Assembly: GCF_044142105.1 (NCBI RefSeq) | Contig: NZ_JBGTYM010000001.1 | Location: 434,001-498,000, forward strand | DNA: 64,000 nt | Direction: 5' to 3' | Source of the DNA: Pseudogemmobacter sp044142105 | Lineage (GTDB): Bacteria > Pseudomonadota > Alphaproteobacteria > Rhodobacterales > Rhodobacteraceae | Shown: positions 52,652-60,835 of the stretch, piece by piece | Layout of the letters: the number at the start of each line of letters is the position of its first letter | How positions within the stretch are numbered: the first letter of the stretch is position 1 | The notes under the pieces: model-generated | Seen by the model: only the letters and a program-made list of their open reading frames with translations | Database searches by the model: none | What the model was told of the DNA's origin: nothing | Translations under genes and position numbers: made by a program

Positions 52652-54273
52652 TCACCACCGTCGCCACCAGCCCGATCGCGGGCCAGAAGCCCGGCACCAG
52701 CGGGTTGCGCAAGAAGACGCCGGTCTTCATGGGCCGACACTATCTGGAGAATTTCGTCCAGTCGCTGTTCGACGTGGTGGACTGCAAGGGCAAGACCTTT
52801 GTCCTGGGCGGCGACGGGCGCTATTTCAACGACCGCGCCGCGCAGGTGATCCTGCGCATGGCGGCGGCCAATGGCGCGGCGCGGGTGATCGTGGGACAGG
52901 GGGCGCTGCTGTCGACCCCTGCCGCCAGCCACCTGATCCGGCTGATGAAGACCGATGGCGGCATCATCATGTCGGCCAGCCACAACCCGGGCGGCCCGAA
53001 TGAGGATTTCGGCGTCAAGTTCAACATGCCGAACGGTGGTCCCGCCCCGGAATCGGTAACCGAGGCGATCTATGCCCGCACGACCTCCATCACTGAATAC
53101 CGCGTTGCCGAGGCGCAAGACGTGGATTTGGCCCGCCTTGGCCGGCAAGAACTGGCGGGGATGCAGGTCGATGTGGTCGATCCCGTGGCGGATTACGCAA
53201 CGCTCATGGAAAGCCTTTTCGATTTTTCCGCGATCAGGGCGATGTTCGCGGGCGGCTTTCGGATGCGCATGGATTCCATGTGCGCCATCACCGGGCCCTA
53301 TGCGGTTGAGATCCTTGAAAAGCGCCTTGGTGCCGCGCCGGGGACGGTGGTCAATGCCGTGCCCCTGCCGGATTTCGGTGGTCTTCATCCCGACCCGAAC
53401 CCGACCTGGGCCAAGGCCCTGATGGACGAGTTGTTCGGGCCGGACGCGCCCGACTTCGGCGCCGCCTCGGATGGCGATGGCGACCGCAACATGGTGGTCG
53501 GGCGCGGGATCTATGTCTCGCCCTCCGACAGTCTGGCCGTGCTGGCGGCCAATGCCCATCTCGCGCCCGGCTACAAGGCGGGGCTGAAGGGAATCGCGCG
53601 CTCGATGCCCACCTCCGCCGCCGCCGACCGGGTGGCCGAGGCGCTGGGGCTGCATCATTATGAAACCCCGACGGGTTGGAAGTTCTTCGGCAACCTGCTG
53701 GATGCCGGTCGCGCGACGATCTGCGGCGAAGAGAGCTTCGGAACCGGCTCGGACCATGTGCGCGAAAAGGACGGGCTTTGGGCGATCCTTCTGTGGCTGA
53801 ACATCCTGGCGGTGCGCAAGGAAAGCGTGGCGCAGATCCTGCGCGAACATTTCCATCGCTATGGCCGCAACTATTACAGCCGCCACGATTTCGAGGCGAT
53901 CCCGACCGACCGCGCCGATGCGATGATGGCGGCGTTGCGCGGCAAGCTCTCGGCGCTGAAGGGCATGGATTATGACGGGCTGGTGGTGAGCCATGCCGAC
54001 GATTTCGCCTATACCGATCCCGTGGATGGCTCGGTCTCGACCAAGCAGGGGGTGCGGGTGCTGTTCGATGGCGGCTCTCGCGCAGTGTTCCGCCTGTCGG
54101 GAACAGGCACCGAAGGCGCGACACTGCGCCTGTATGTCGAGCGCTTCGTCACCGGACCGGACGAGCTGGAAGAAGAGCCGCAATCCGCGCTCGCTCCGGT
54201 GATCGCGGCCGCCCATGCGATTGCGGGGATCGCGGGCTTTACCGGCCGCAATGCGCCGGATGTGGTGACCTGA
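52648..54273 (+). CDS. pgm: Phosphoglucomutase (alpha-D-glucose phosphate-specific)
   Basis: A 541-residue alpha-phosphohexomutase interconverting glucose-6-phosphate and glucose-1-phosphate, so it links central metabolism to glgC and glgP. The phosphoserine loop is IIMSASHNPGGPNEDFGVKFN, the metal loop ASDGDGDRNMVVG, the sugar-binding loop GEESFGTGSDHVREKDG, and the C-terminal phosphate loop RLSGTGTEGATLRLY. It overlaps glgX by four bases and closes the glycogen operon. The dispersed hairpin element follows and may terminate the operon. Confidence 0.97.
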   Translation: MITTVATSPIAGQKPGTSGLRKKTPVFMGRHYLENFVQSLFDVVDCKGKTFVLGGDGRYFNDRAAQVILRMAAANGAARVIVGQGALLSTPAASHLIRLMKTDGGIIMSASHNPGGPNEDFGVKFNMPNGGPAPESVTEAIYARTTSITEYRVAEAQDVDLARLGRQELAGMQVDVVDPVADYATLMESLFDFSAIRAMFAGGFRMRMDSMCAITGPYAVEILEKRLGAAPGTVVNAVPLPDFGGLHPDPNPTWAKALMDELFGPDAPDFGAASDGDGDRNMVVGRGIYVSPSDSLAVLAANAHLAPGYKAGLKGIARSMPTSAAADRVAEALGLHHYETPTGWKFFGNLLDAGRATICGEESFGTGSDHVREKDGLWAILLWLNILAVRKESVAQILREHFHRYGRNYYSRHDFEAIPTDRADAMMAALRGKLSALKGMDYDGLVVSHADDFAYTDPVDGSVSTKQGVRVLFDGGSRAVFRLSGTGTEGATLRLYVERFVTGPDELEEEPQSALAPVIAAAHAIAGIAGFTGRNAPDVVT

Positions 54274-54282
54274 GACTGGTCC

Positions 54283-54336
54283 TTGGGGGCTGTCTACCCC
54301 CCGGCGCCCCGAAGGTGTTTGAGCCGAGATGAAGGT
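54283..54336 (+). repeat. Dispersed hairpin element, copy D (after pgm)
   Basis: TTGGGGGCTGTCTACCCCCC forms the hairpin, followed by GCGCCCCGAAGGTGTTTG and GCCGAGATGAAGG. It matches the plan of copies A-C but with more changes. It directly follows the glycogen operon and lies 85 bases before the MttB-type gene, so it could be the operon terminator. Confidence 0.68.
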
Positions 54337-54373
54337 GAATTCAGGCCTTCAGGAGTCGGTTCCGTGCGGGACT

Positions 54374-54385
54374 ATCCGTACGGAT
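54374..54385. promoter_or_regulatory. 12-bp perfect palindrome upstream of the MttB-family gene
   Basis: ATCCGTACGGAT is a perfect 12-bp palindrome centred about 41 bases before the start codon. Its position suits an operator, but I cannot assign a regulator and no regulator gene is adjacent. Confidence 0.4.
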
Positions 54386-54420
54386 CGGTTTTGATGGTCC
54401 TGTCAGCGGGGGGAGCGGCG

Positions 54421-55950
54421 ATGAACGAACAACGGCGCAGCGGGCGGCAGGCACGGACGGCGGAACGCAGCCGCAAGGGTCCGGGGGTGGGACGACCCTA
54501 TATCACCCGCAACATCCCGACCTATGACATCCTCTCGGAAGAGAACCTGTTGAAAGTCGAGGCGGCTGCCGACCGTATCCTGGCCGAAACCGGGATCGAG
54601 TTCCGCGACGATCCGGTGGCGCTGGACCATTGGAAGCGGGCGGGGGCAAAGATCGAGGGGCTGCTGGTCCGGTTCGAGCCGGGGATGCTGCGCGAGATCC
54701 TGCGCTCGGCGCCGGCGGAATTCACCCAGCATGCCCGCAACCCGGCCCATTCGGTGCGCATCGGCGGCCGGAACGTCGTCTTCTCACCCGCCTATGGCAG
54801 CCCCTTCGTCATGGATCTTGACCGCGGCCGCCGCTTCGGCACGCTGGAGGATTTCCGCAACTTTATCCGGCTGGCGCAGGCAAGCCCGAACTTCCACCAT
54901 TCCGGCGGCACGATCTGCGAGCCGACCGATATTCCGGTGAACAAGCGCCATCTCGACATGGTCATGGCGCATATCGAGCTTTCGGACCGCCCTTTCATGG
55001 GTTCGGTGACCGCCGAGGAGCGCAGCGAAGACAGTATCGAGATGTGCCGTATCCTGTTCGGCGCCGATTTCGTCGATGCGAATTGCACCATCCTTGGCAA
55101 TGTGAACGTGAACTCACCCCTGGTCTGGGATGGCACCATGACGCGGTCCCTGCGTGCCTATGCGCGGGCCAATCAGGCGGCGGTGGTCGTGCCCTTCATC
55201 CTGGGCGGCGCCATGGGGCCGGTGACCAGCGCGGGCGGCATCGCGCAAAGCCTCGCCGAGACCATGGCCGGATGTGCGTTGACCCAATTGGAGCGCAAAG
55301 GCGCGCCGGTGATCTTCGGCAATTTCCTGTCCTCGATGTCGCTGCGATCGGGCTCGCCCACTTTCGGCACGCCGGAACCCGCGATCGGAAGCATGGCGAT
55401 CGGCCAGTTGGCGCGGCGGTTGAACCTGCCGCTGCGCTGCTCGGGCAATTTCACCACGTCGAAACTGCCCGACGCCCAGGCCATGACCGAAGGCACGATG
55501 TCGATGCTGGCCGCCATTCATTGCGGGGCCAACTTCATCCTGCATTCGGCCGGGTTTCTGGACGGGCTTCTGAGCATGTCCTACGAGAAGTTCATGCTGG
55601 ATGACGACCTTTGCGGCGCGTTGCACAGCTATCTTGACGGCATCAAGATTGATGACAACCAGCTTGCGGTCGATGCTTTCGCCGAAGTGGGACCAGGCAA
55701 CCATTTCTTCGGTTGCAGCCATACGATGGCGAATTACGAGACCGCCTTCTGGGATTCGGGCATGGCCGACAACGAGCCCTTTGAGAAATGGGAAGCGGCG
55801 GGCAGCGCCGATGCGGCGACGCGGGCGAACCGGGCCTGGAAGCAACGGCTGCGCGACTACGAGGCGCCGCCCCTGGCCATCGACAAGGCCGAGGCGCTGG
55901 CTGACTTCGTGGCGCGGCGCAAGTCCGAGATGGCAGATGCCTGGTACTAG
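54421..55950 (+). CDS. Trimethylamine methyltransferase (MttB) family protein, non-pyrrolysine
   Basis: A 509-residue member of the MttB superfamily of corrinoid-dependent methyltransferases. Recognisable blocks are NLLKVEAAADRILAETGIEF, a TIM-barrel core with NVVFSPAYGSPFVMDL, FHHSGGTICEPTDIP, FMGSVTAEERSEDSIEM, and GPGNHFFGCSHTMANYETAFWDS near the end. There is no in-frame amber codon, so it lacks pyrrolysine and should not act on trimethylamine. Characterised non-Pyl relatives demethylate quaternary amines such as glycine betaine. No corrinoid protein gene is adjacent. The RBS GGGGGAG supports ATG 54421. Confidence 0.9.
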   Translation: MNEQRRSGRQARTAERSRKGPGVGRPYITRNIPTYDILSEENLLKVEAAADRILAETGIEFRDDPVALDHWKRAGAKIEGLLVRFEPGMLREILRSAPAEFTQHARNPAHSVRIGGRNVVFSPAYGSPFVMDLDRGRRFGTLEDFRNFIRLAQASPNFHHSGGTICEPTDIPVNKRHLDMVMAHIELSDRPFMGSVTAEERSEDSIEMCRILFGADFVDANCTILGNVNVNSPLVWDGTMTRSLRAYARANQAAVVVPFILGGAMGPVTSAGGIAQSLAETMAGCALTQLERKGAPVIFGNFLSSMSLRSGSPTFGTPEPAIGSMAIGQLARRLNLPLRCSGNFTTSKLPDAQAMTEGTMSMLAAIHCGANFILHSAGFLDGLLSMSYEKFMLDDDLCGALHSYLDGIKIDDNQLAVDAFAEVGPGNHFFGCSHTMANYETAFWDSGMADNEPFEKWEAAGSADAATRANRAWKQRLRDYEAPPLAIDKAEALADFVARRKSEMADAWY

Positions 55951-55956
55951 GCTGCC

Positions 55957-56421
55957 TCAGCGTACAAGGCCGGTTTCGCGCAGAATGCCCATGCGCTTGG
56001 CCTCGTAGTAATAGCCCTTGGAATACCACATGATCGCGCGATCCTGGTCGCCGCGCGACACGAGCCAGGCCCCGCGCAGGTATTTGCCAGCATATTTCAG
56101 GTTGGTCTCGGCATCGAGCAGACCTTCGGGCGGGCCATCATAGCCCATGGTCTGGGCGGTGCGTGGATGGATCTGCAGCAGGCCATAGTAGGGGCCATTG
56201 CGGGCGGCGGGATTATAGCCGCTTTCGCGCTGGACGACGCGGTGGATCAGGCTTTCCGGCATGTCGTACAGGGCCGCATATTTGCGGATCAGCGCGCGCA
56301 TCTGCGGAGTCTCTCCGCCATGCAGCCCGGTACGATCCTCTTCGCGCTGCCTTGGCGCCCCGCAAGCGGCGAGCGCAAGGGGCAGGGCGGCGAGAAGGAG
56401 ATGACGGCGGGGCAATGGCAT
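55957..56421 (-). CDS. Lytic transglycosylase (SLT-type) lipoprotein
   Basis: A 154-residue lipoprotein with signal MPLPRRHLLLAALPLAL and lipobox LAAC (Cys20). The goose-lysozyme-like transglycosylase domain begins about residue 42, with catalytic Glu66 in VVQRESGYNPAARNGPYYGLLQIHPRTAQTMGY, followed by LLDAETNLKYAGKYLRGAW. It should cleave peptidoglycan at the periplasmic face to give anhydromuramyl products. It converges on the MttB-type gene with only six bases between and is divergent from the response regulator. Confidence 0.92.
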   Translation of the reverse strand: MPLPRRHLLLAALPLALAACGAPRQREEDRTGLHGGETPQMRALIRKYAALYDMPESLIHRVVQRESGYNPAARNGPYYGLLQIHPRTAQTMGYDGPPEGLLDAETNLKYAGKYLRGAWLVSRGDQDRAIMWYSKGYYYEAKRMGILRETGLVR

Positions 56422-56531
56422 GGCGCTGGGTCCGTAAGGCTGGAGCGGTCATGCTTTCTAGGCCGGGCAGACCGGGGGCGGCAAGCCTGGGCGATGCAAG
56501 TCTGCGAAAGCCAGCCAAGGGCGCTGCGCGG

Positions 56532-56559
56532 CCTGCCACCTAAGTCCACTGGTGGCAGG
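56532..56559. promoter_or_regulatory. 9-bp perfect inverted repeat before the response regulator gene
   Basis: CCTGCCACC at 56532-56540 and GGTGGCAGG at 56551-56559 are perfectly inverted around a 10-base spacer, 51 bases before the ATG of the LuxR-type regulator. The centre-to-centre distance of about two helical turns fits a dimeric regulator site. A hairpin role is also possible. Confidence 0.5.
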
Positions 56560-56610
56560 GCCCGGACCGCGCTAGGCTTTGCCCCAGACCCCATAGACCC
56601 GGCGCTTCCC

Positions 56611-57309
56611 ATGGCTCCCACTTCGTCAACCGATCCGATCCCCTTCCGCCCGCTGCGTTCTGCGCTGATCGTGGACGATCACCCGCTTTACTGCGATGCG
56701 CTGGCGATGACCCTGCGCGCCATAGCCGGGATCGAAGCGGTCGAGACGGCGGACCGGCTGGATCTCGCGCTCAAGCGCCTTGATTCCGCCGCACCGCCCG
56801 ATCTTGTGGTGCTGGACCTGAACCTGCCGGACGTCGACGGGCTGGACGGACTGATCCGCCTGCGCCAGGCGGCGGGCGGCGTGCCGGTGCTTGTGGTCTC
56901 CTCGCTTGCTGAAAACCGGGTGATCCGCGCCTGCCTGGCGGCAGGGGCGGCCGGCTTCGTGCCGAAACATGCCAAGCGCGATATGTTCCGCGCCGCGCTG
57001 GAGCAGATCGCGCGCGGGCAACGATTCCTGCCGGAAGGTTATGATGCGGCACCCGATGCGCGGCCGGGGCCCAGGGACGAGGCGATCGGACGGCTGGCGC
57101 TCCTGACCCGGCAACAGGCGCGGATCCTGCAGCTGATCTGCGAGGGGATGCTGAACAAGCAGATCGCCTGGGAGCTGTCCATCGCTGAGACGACGGTGAA
57201 AGCCCATGTCACCGCGATCATGCGCAAGCTTGGGGTGCAAAGCCGGACGCAGGCGGTGCTTCTGGCCCGCGAGACCCATTTCGCCAGCCTGATGCCGGAA
57301 GGGGGCTGA
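56611..57309 (+). CDS. LuxR/NarL-family response regulator
   Basis: A 232-residue two-domain regulator. The receiver domain (about 17-130) has acidic Asp22/Asp23 in LIVDDHPLYCDAL, the phosphoacceptor Asp69 in VVLDLNLPDVDG and the lysine in GFVPKHAKRD. The LuxR helix-turn-helix (about 165-225) reads LTRQQARILQLICEGMLNKQIAWELSIAETTVKAHVTAIMRKLGVQSRTQAVLLA. It precedes the FIST sensor and hybrid kinase genes and is their likely output. ATG 56611 lacks a clear ribosome site, so the start is less certain. A 28-bp inverted repeat lies upstream. Confidence 0.92.
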   Translation: MAPTSSTDPIPFRPLRSALIVDDHPLYCDALAMTLRAIAGIEAVETADRLDLALKRLDSAAPPDLVVLDLNLPDVDGLDGLIRLRQAAGGVPVLVVSSLAENRVIRACLAAGAAGFVPKHAKRDMFRAALEQIARGQRFLPEGYDAAPDARPGPRDEAIGRLALLTRQQARILQLICEGMLNKQIAWELSIAETTVKAHVTAIMRKLGVQSRTQAVLLARETHFASLMPEGG

Positions 57310-57365
57310 GGCGCGCCCCGCCGCCGGGCCAAGGGCGGCAGGAGAGGATCGCGGCAGGGGGAGGA

Positions 57366-58565
57366 ATGTCCGTGATGAAAGACCAGGGCCCGCGCCAGGG
57401 CGCCGGACCGCCCCTTGGGGCGTCCGCCGTCATGCCGCGCGCGCATTGCGACGCGCGTGCGCCGGATGCAGCAAGACAGCTCGCCCGCGCGCTTGGCCCC
57501 GGACCCTTCGCGACGATCATGCTGTTTGTCTCGCCCGAAGCCGATCTGGACCGCCTGGCCGCAAGCCTGCCCGCAGCCTTTGGCGAGACACCCGTGATCG
57601 GCTGCACCACTGCCGGCGAAATCGGTGCCTCCGGCTATGTCGAGGGCGAGATCGTCGCGCTTGGCCTGCCGACGGGGGCTTTCGCCACGGACAGCCTGAC
57701 CATCGACCTGTCCCGGATCGACGCGCAGGATCTGATCGGCACCATGATCCGCAGCCGCGCCGCCCTGGCGGGGGCGCATCCGGGCTGGCACAGCGAATTC
57801 GCCTTCCTGATGGTCGATGGCCTGTCGATCCGCGAGGATGAGTTGACCGCCGCCCTTGGCCCCGGCCTTGGCCCGATGCCGCTTTTCGGCGGATCGGCGG
57901 GCGACGGCACGCGGTTTCTGGAAACGTTCGTCTTGTCGAATGGAGCTTTCCGGCAGGGCGCCGCTGTGCTGACTCTGGTGCGGACGTCCTGCCGGGTGAA
58001 GGTCTTCAGTCTGGATCATCTTGTTCCGACCGAAAGGCGCATGGTGGTGACCGAGGCCGACCCTGCCAACCGCATCGTCCGCCGCATCAATGCCGAACCG
58101 GCGGCGCGCGAATATGCCCGGCTTCTGGGCAAGGATCCGGGGCAGCTGACCACCTTCACCTTTGCGGCCCATCCGGTTGTCGTGCGGATCGGCGGCAAGC
58201 ACCATGTCCGGGCGATCCAGCGCATGGCGCCGAATGGGGATCTGGTTTTCTTCTCGGCTATTGACGAGGGGCTTGTGCTGACCCTGGCCGAACCGCAGGA
58301 CATGGCGGTGCATCTGGAGGCTGCGCTGACCGGTCTTTCCGAAGGCGGCACCCCTGCCGCCATCCTTGCCTGCGATTGCATCCTGCGCCGGATGGAAGCG
58401 CAGGAAAAGCAGCGCTATGGCGCGGTCTCGGCCTTGTTGCGCGACCATGCGGTGACGGGTTTCTCGACCTATGGCGAGCAGATGAATTCCATGCATGTCA
58501 ACCAGACCATGACCGGTGTGGCCCTGTATCCGCCCGAGGAGAACTTGGAGGACGCCCGAGCATGA
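57366..58565 (+). CDS. FIST-domain sensor protein (NosP-like)
   Basis: A 399-residue soluble protein with a FIST_N domain (about 45-235: FATIMLFVSPEADLDRL, VIGCTTAGEIGASGYVEGEIVALGL, PLFGGSAGDGTRFLETFVLSNG) and a FIST_C domain (about 235-385, ending FSTYGEQMNSMHVNQTMTGVALYPPEENL). FIST proteins bind small ligands. The Pseudomonas/Vibrio NosP members bind haem and sense nitric oxide and are encoded with the hybrid kinase NahK. Here too the next gene is a PAS hybrid kinase, overlapping by ATGA. Haem binding in this protein is inference. Met4 (57375) is an alternative start. Confidence 0.88.
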   Translation: MSVMKDQGPRQGAGPPLGASAVMPRAHCDARAPDAARQLARALGPGPFATIMLFVSPEADLDRLAASLPAAFGETPVIGCTTAGEIGASGYVEGEIVALGLPTGAFATDSLTIDLSRIDAQDLIGTMIRSRAALAGAHPGWHSEFAFLMVDGLSIREDELTAALGPGLGPMPLFGGSAGDGTRFLETFVLSNGAFRQGAAVLTLVRTSCRVKVFSLDHLVPTERRMVVTEADPANRIVRRINAEPAAREYARLLGKDPGQLTTFTFAAHPVVVRIGGKHHVRAIQRMAPNGDLVFFSAIDEGLVLTLAEPQDMAVHLEAALTGLSEGGTPAAILACDCILRRMEAQEKQRYGAVSALLRDHAVTGFSTYGEQMNSMHVNQTMTGVALYPPEENLEDARA

Positions 58566-60754
58566 TTGAAGCGCTGATCGACCCTTCCGACAGCCCCGAG
58601 CGGCGGGCCGAGAAGCTTCTGACCATTGCCGAAGTGCTGATGCGCCGGGTCGAGCAGGTGACCGACGATTCCGGTGCTGCCTATGCGCAGTTCCAGCGCG
58701 CAGCGATGCTGGAAGATCAGGTCCGCGCCCGCACGCGTGAACTGGGCCATGCGCTGGATCTCTTGAACAGCACGAATACAAGGCTGGGCGAGGCCAAGCG
58801 CGAGGCGGAGGCCGCGCGCAACAACCTCGCCAATGCGATCGAGACGATCCAGGAAGGCTTTGCGCTGTTCGACGTGGATGAGAATCTCGTCATGTGCAAT
58901 TCGCGCTTCGGAATGCACATGCCCGACATCCGCGCCAGCCTGCGCGCCGGCATCACCTTTGCCGACTATGTCGGTCTTGTCGCCCGCTCTGCCTTCCTGT
59001 CGCTGCCGCATGACCTGACGCCCGACGATTGGGCGGTGGCCCGGTTGCGACGGCATCAGGACCGTCACGTCATCTTCAACGTCCGCATGGATGCCGATCA
59101 CTGGGTTCAGGTCTCGGAGCATCGCACTGCTGATGGCGGCACGGTGATCCTTCAGACCGATGTGACCGACATCATCCGCGCCGAGCGGCACGAGCGCGGG
59201 AGGCTCCTGGACGATCAGGCCCGCATGATCCGCGCCACGCTGGACCATATCAGCCAGGGCGTGGCGATCTTTGATGCCTCTGCCCGGCTGGCAGGCTGGA
59301 ACCGGCGCCTGGCCGAGCTTTTGGCTCTGCCTGCGGGTGGCACACGCATGGGCACGGGGTTCGAGACGATCTTCGCCCGGATCGGCGCGCAGATGCAACT
59401 GGGCGGCGGCGCGGATGAGGCGGCGATCCTGGCCTGGGTCGCGGGCGGATCGGGCCGCGGGGCGCTGCATTTCGAATTGCGCCGCGGGACAGAGCTGATC
59501 CTCGACTGTTTCGCGCAGGAAATGCCCGATGCGGGTTTCGTGATCAGCTTCACCGATGTCACCGGCGAGCGCGAGGCTTTGGCGGCGCTGTCGCGGGCCA
59601 ATGAAACGCTCGAGGCGCGGGTGACCGAGCGAACGCTGGAATTGCAGGATGCGCTGGCCGACGCCGAACGCGCCAATGCCAGCCGCTCGCGATTTGTCGC
59701 CGCTGCCAGCCATGACCTTCTGCAACCCTTGTCGGCGGCCAAGCTGTATATCTCGTCCATTGCCGACGAAAGGCTTGACCCAGGGGCGCGGCTCTCGCTC
59801 GACAAGGCGCAGAACGCGCTGCAATCGGTCGAGGGGCTGCTGGCCGCGCTGCTGGATATCTCGCGGCTGGAATCCGGCAAGGCGGCGGTCAGCGTCGGAC
59901 CGGTGTCGCTGGACCCTTTGCTGCGCCGCATGTCCGAGGAATTCGCCCCCCTTGCCGCCGCCAAGGGCCTGGCGCTGACAGTCATGCCGAGCGCAGCCGT
60001 GGTCGAAACCGACCCCGCCTATCTGCGCCGCATCCTGCAGAACCTGATCTCCAACGCGATCCGCTATACCGAAACCGGACGCGTCCTCGTGGGCGCGCGC
60101 CGGGACCGCGGCGCCATAAGGCTGGAGGTGCGCGACACCGGGCCCGGCATCCCGCCGGAGGCGCAGCGCGACATCTTCAAGGAATTCCACCGCCTGAATG
60201 CCCGCGCCTCGGCTTCCGAAGGCATGGGCCTGGGCCTCGCCATCGTCGACCGCGCCTGTGCGCTTCTTGGCCATGAGCTTAGATTGTTTTCGACGCTGGG
60301 GCAGGGCACCTGCTTTGCCTTGCGGCTTGATCGGGCGCTTGCCGCCCCCCCGGTCGAGATAGCGCCCGACCGGCCGCTGCCGCGCCCCGATGCGCAGGAC
60401 AAGATCGCCTTCCTGGTCGAGAATGATGCCGAATTGCGCGCTGCCCTGACCCTGCTTCTCGAAAAATGGGGTCTGACGGTGATCGAGGCCGGTTCTGGTG
60501 AAGAGGCCTTGGCGCTGATCGAGGAGATCGGCATCCTGCCCGACCTGATCCTCGCCGACCACCAGCTTGGCACGGGGCGCACCGGCCTGAGCTTCCTGGT
60601 CGAGTTCCGTGCCCTGCATGGCCCCTTGCCGGTCTGGCTGATCACCGCCGACCGCAGCCCCGATCTGGCCAGCGCTGCTGCGGCAGCCGGGATCGGGGTC
60701 ATCCTCAAACCGATCGAGACGCAGGAGTTGCAACAGGTTCTGGCGAAAATCTGA
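58562..60754 (+). CDS. PAS-containing hybrid histidine kinase (NahK/ErcS'-like)
   Basis: A 730-residue soluble hybrid kinase. A coiled-coil start (about 45-95) leads to two PAS_7-type domains (ANAIETIQEGFALFDVDENLVMCNSRF at about 92, and RATLDHISQGVAIFDASARLAGWNRRL at about 220). A second coil and a HisKA domain with His384 in FVAAASHDLLQPLSAAKLY come next, then the ATPase domain (ILQNLISNAIRYTETG, DTGPGIPPEAQ, GMGLGLAIVDRA). A C-terminal receiver carries Asp666 in LILADHQLGTGRTG. The architecture matches NahK (PA1976, also named ErcS'). It overlaps the FIST gene by four bases. Confidence 0.92.
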   Translation: MIEALIDPSDSPERRAEKLLTIAEVLMRRVEQVTDDSGAAYAQFQRAAMLEDQVRARTRELGHALDLLNSTNTRLGEAKREAEAARNNLANAIETIQEGFALFDVDENLVMCNSRFGMHMPDIRASLRAGITFADYVGLVARSAFLSLPHDLTPDDWAVARLRRHQDRHVIFNVRMDADHWVQVSEHRTADGGTVILQTDVTDIIRAERHERGRLLDDQARMIRATLDHISQGVAIFDASARLAGWNRRLAELLALPAGGTRMGTGFETIFARIGAQMQLGGGADEAAILAWVAGGSGRGALHFELRRGTELILDCFAQEMPDAGFVISFTDVTGEREALAALSRANETLEARVTERTLELQDALADAERANASRSRFVAAASHDLLQPLSAAKLYISSIADERLDPGARLSLDKAQNALQSVEGLLAALLDISRLESGKAAVSVGPVSLDPLLRRMSEEFAPLAAAKGLALTVMPSAAVVETDPAYLRRILQNLISNAIRYTETGRVLVGARRDRGAIRLEVRDTGPGIPPEAQRDIFKEFHRLNARASASEGMGLGLAIVDRACALLGHELRLFSTLGQGTCFALRLDRALAAPPVEIAPDRPLPRPDAQDKIAFLVENDAELRAALTLLLEKWGLTVIEAGSGEEALALIEEIGILPDLILADHQLGTGRTGLSFLVEFRALHGPLPVWLITADRSPDLASAAAAAGIGVILKPIETQELQQVLAKI

Positions 60755-60835
60755 ACCGGTCATCCTACGACCAAGGCATCATGGCAGCATCGGCGCGGTC
60801 TCGTTAGGCTGGCCGCAACGCTTGGGAGGACTCGC

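Noticed and set aside
54421..55950. Pyrrolysine-containing trimethylamine methyltransferase
   Set aside because: No in-frame amber codon is present in the gene, so it belongs to the non-pyrrolysine group.
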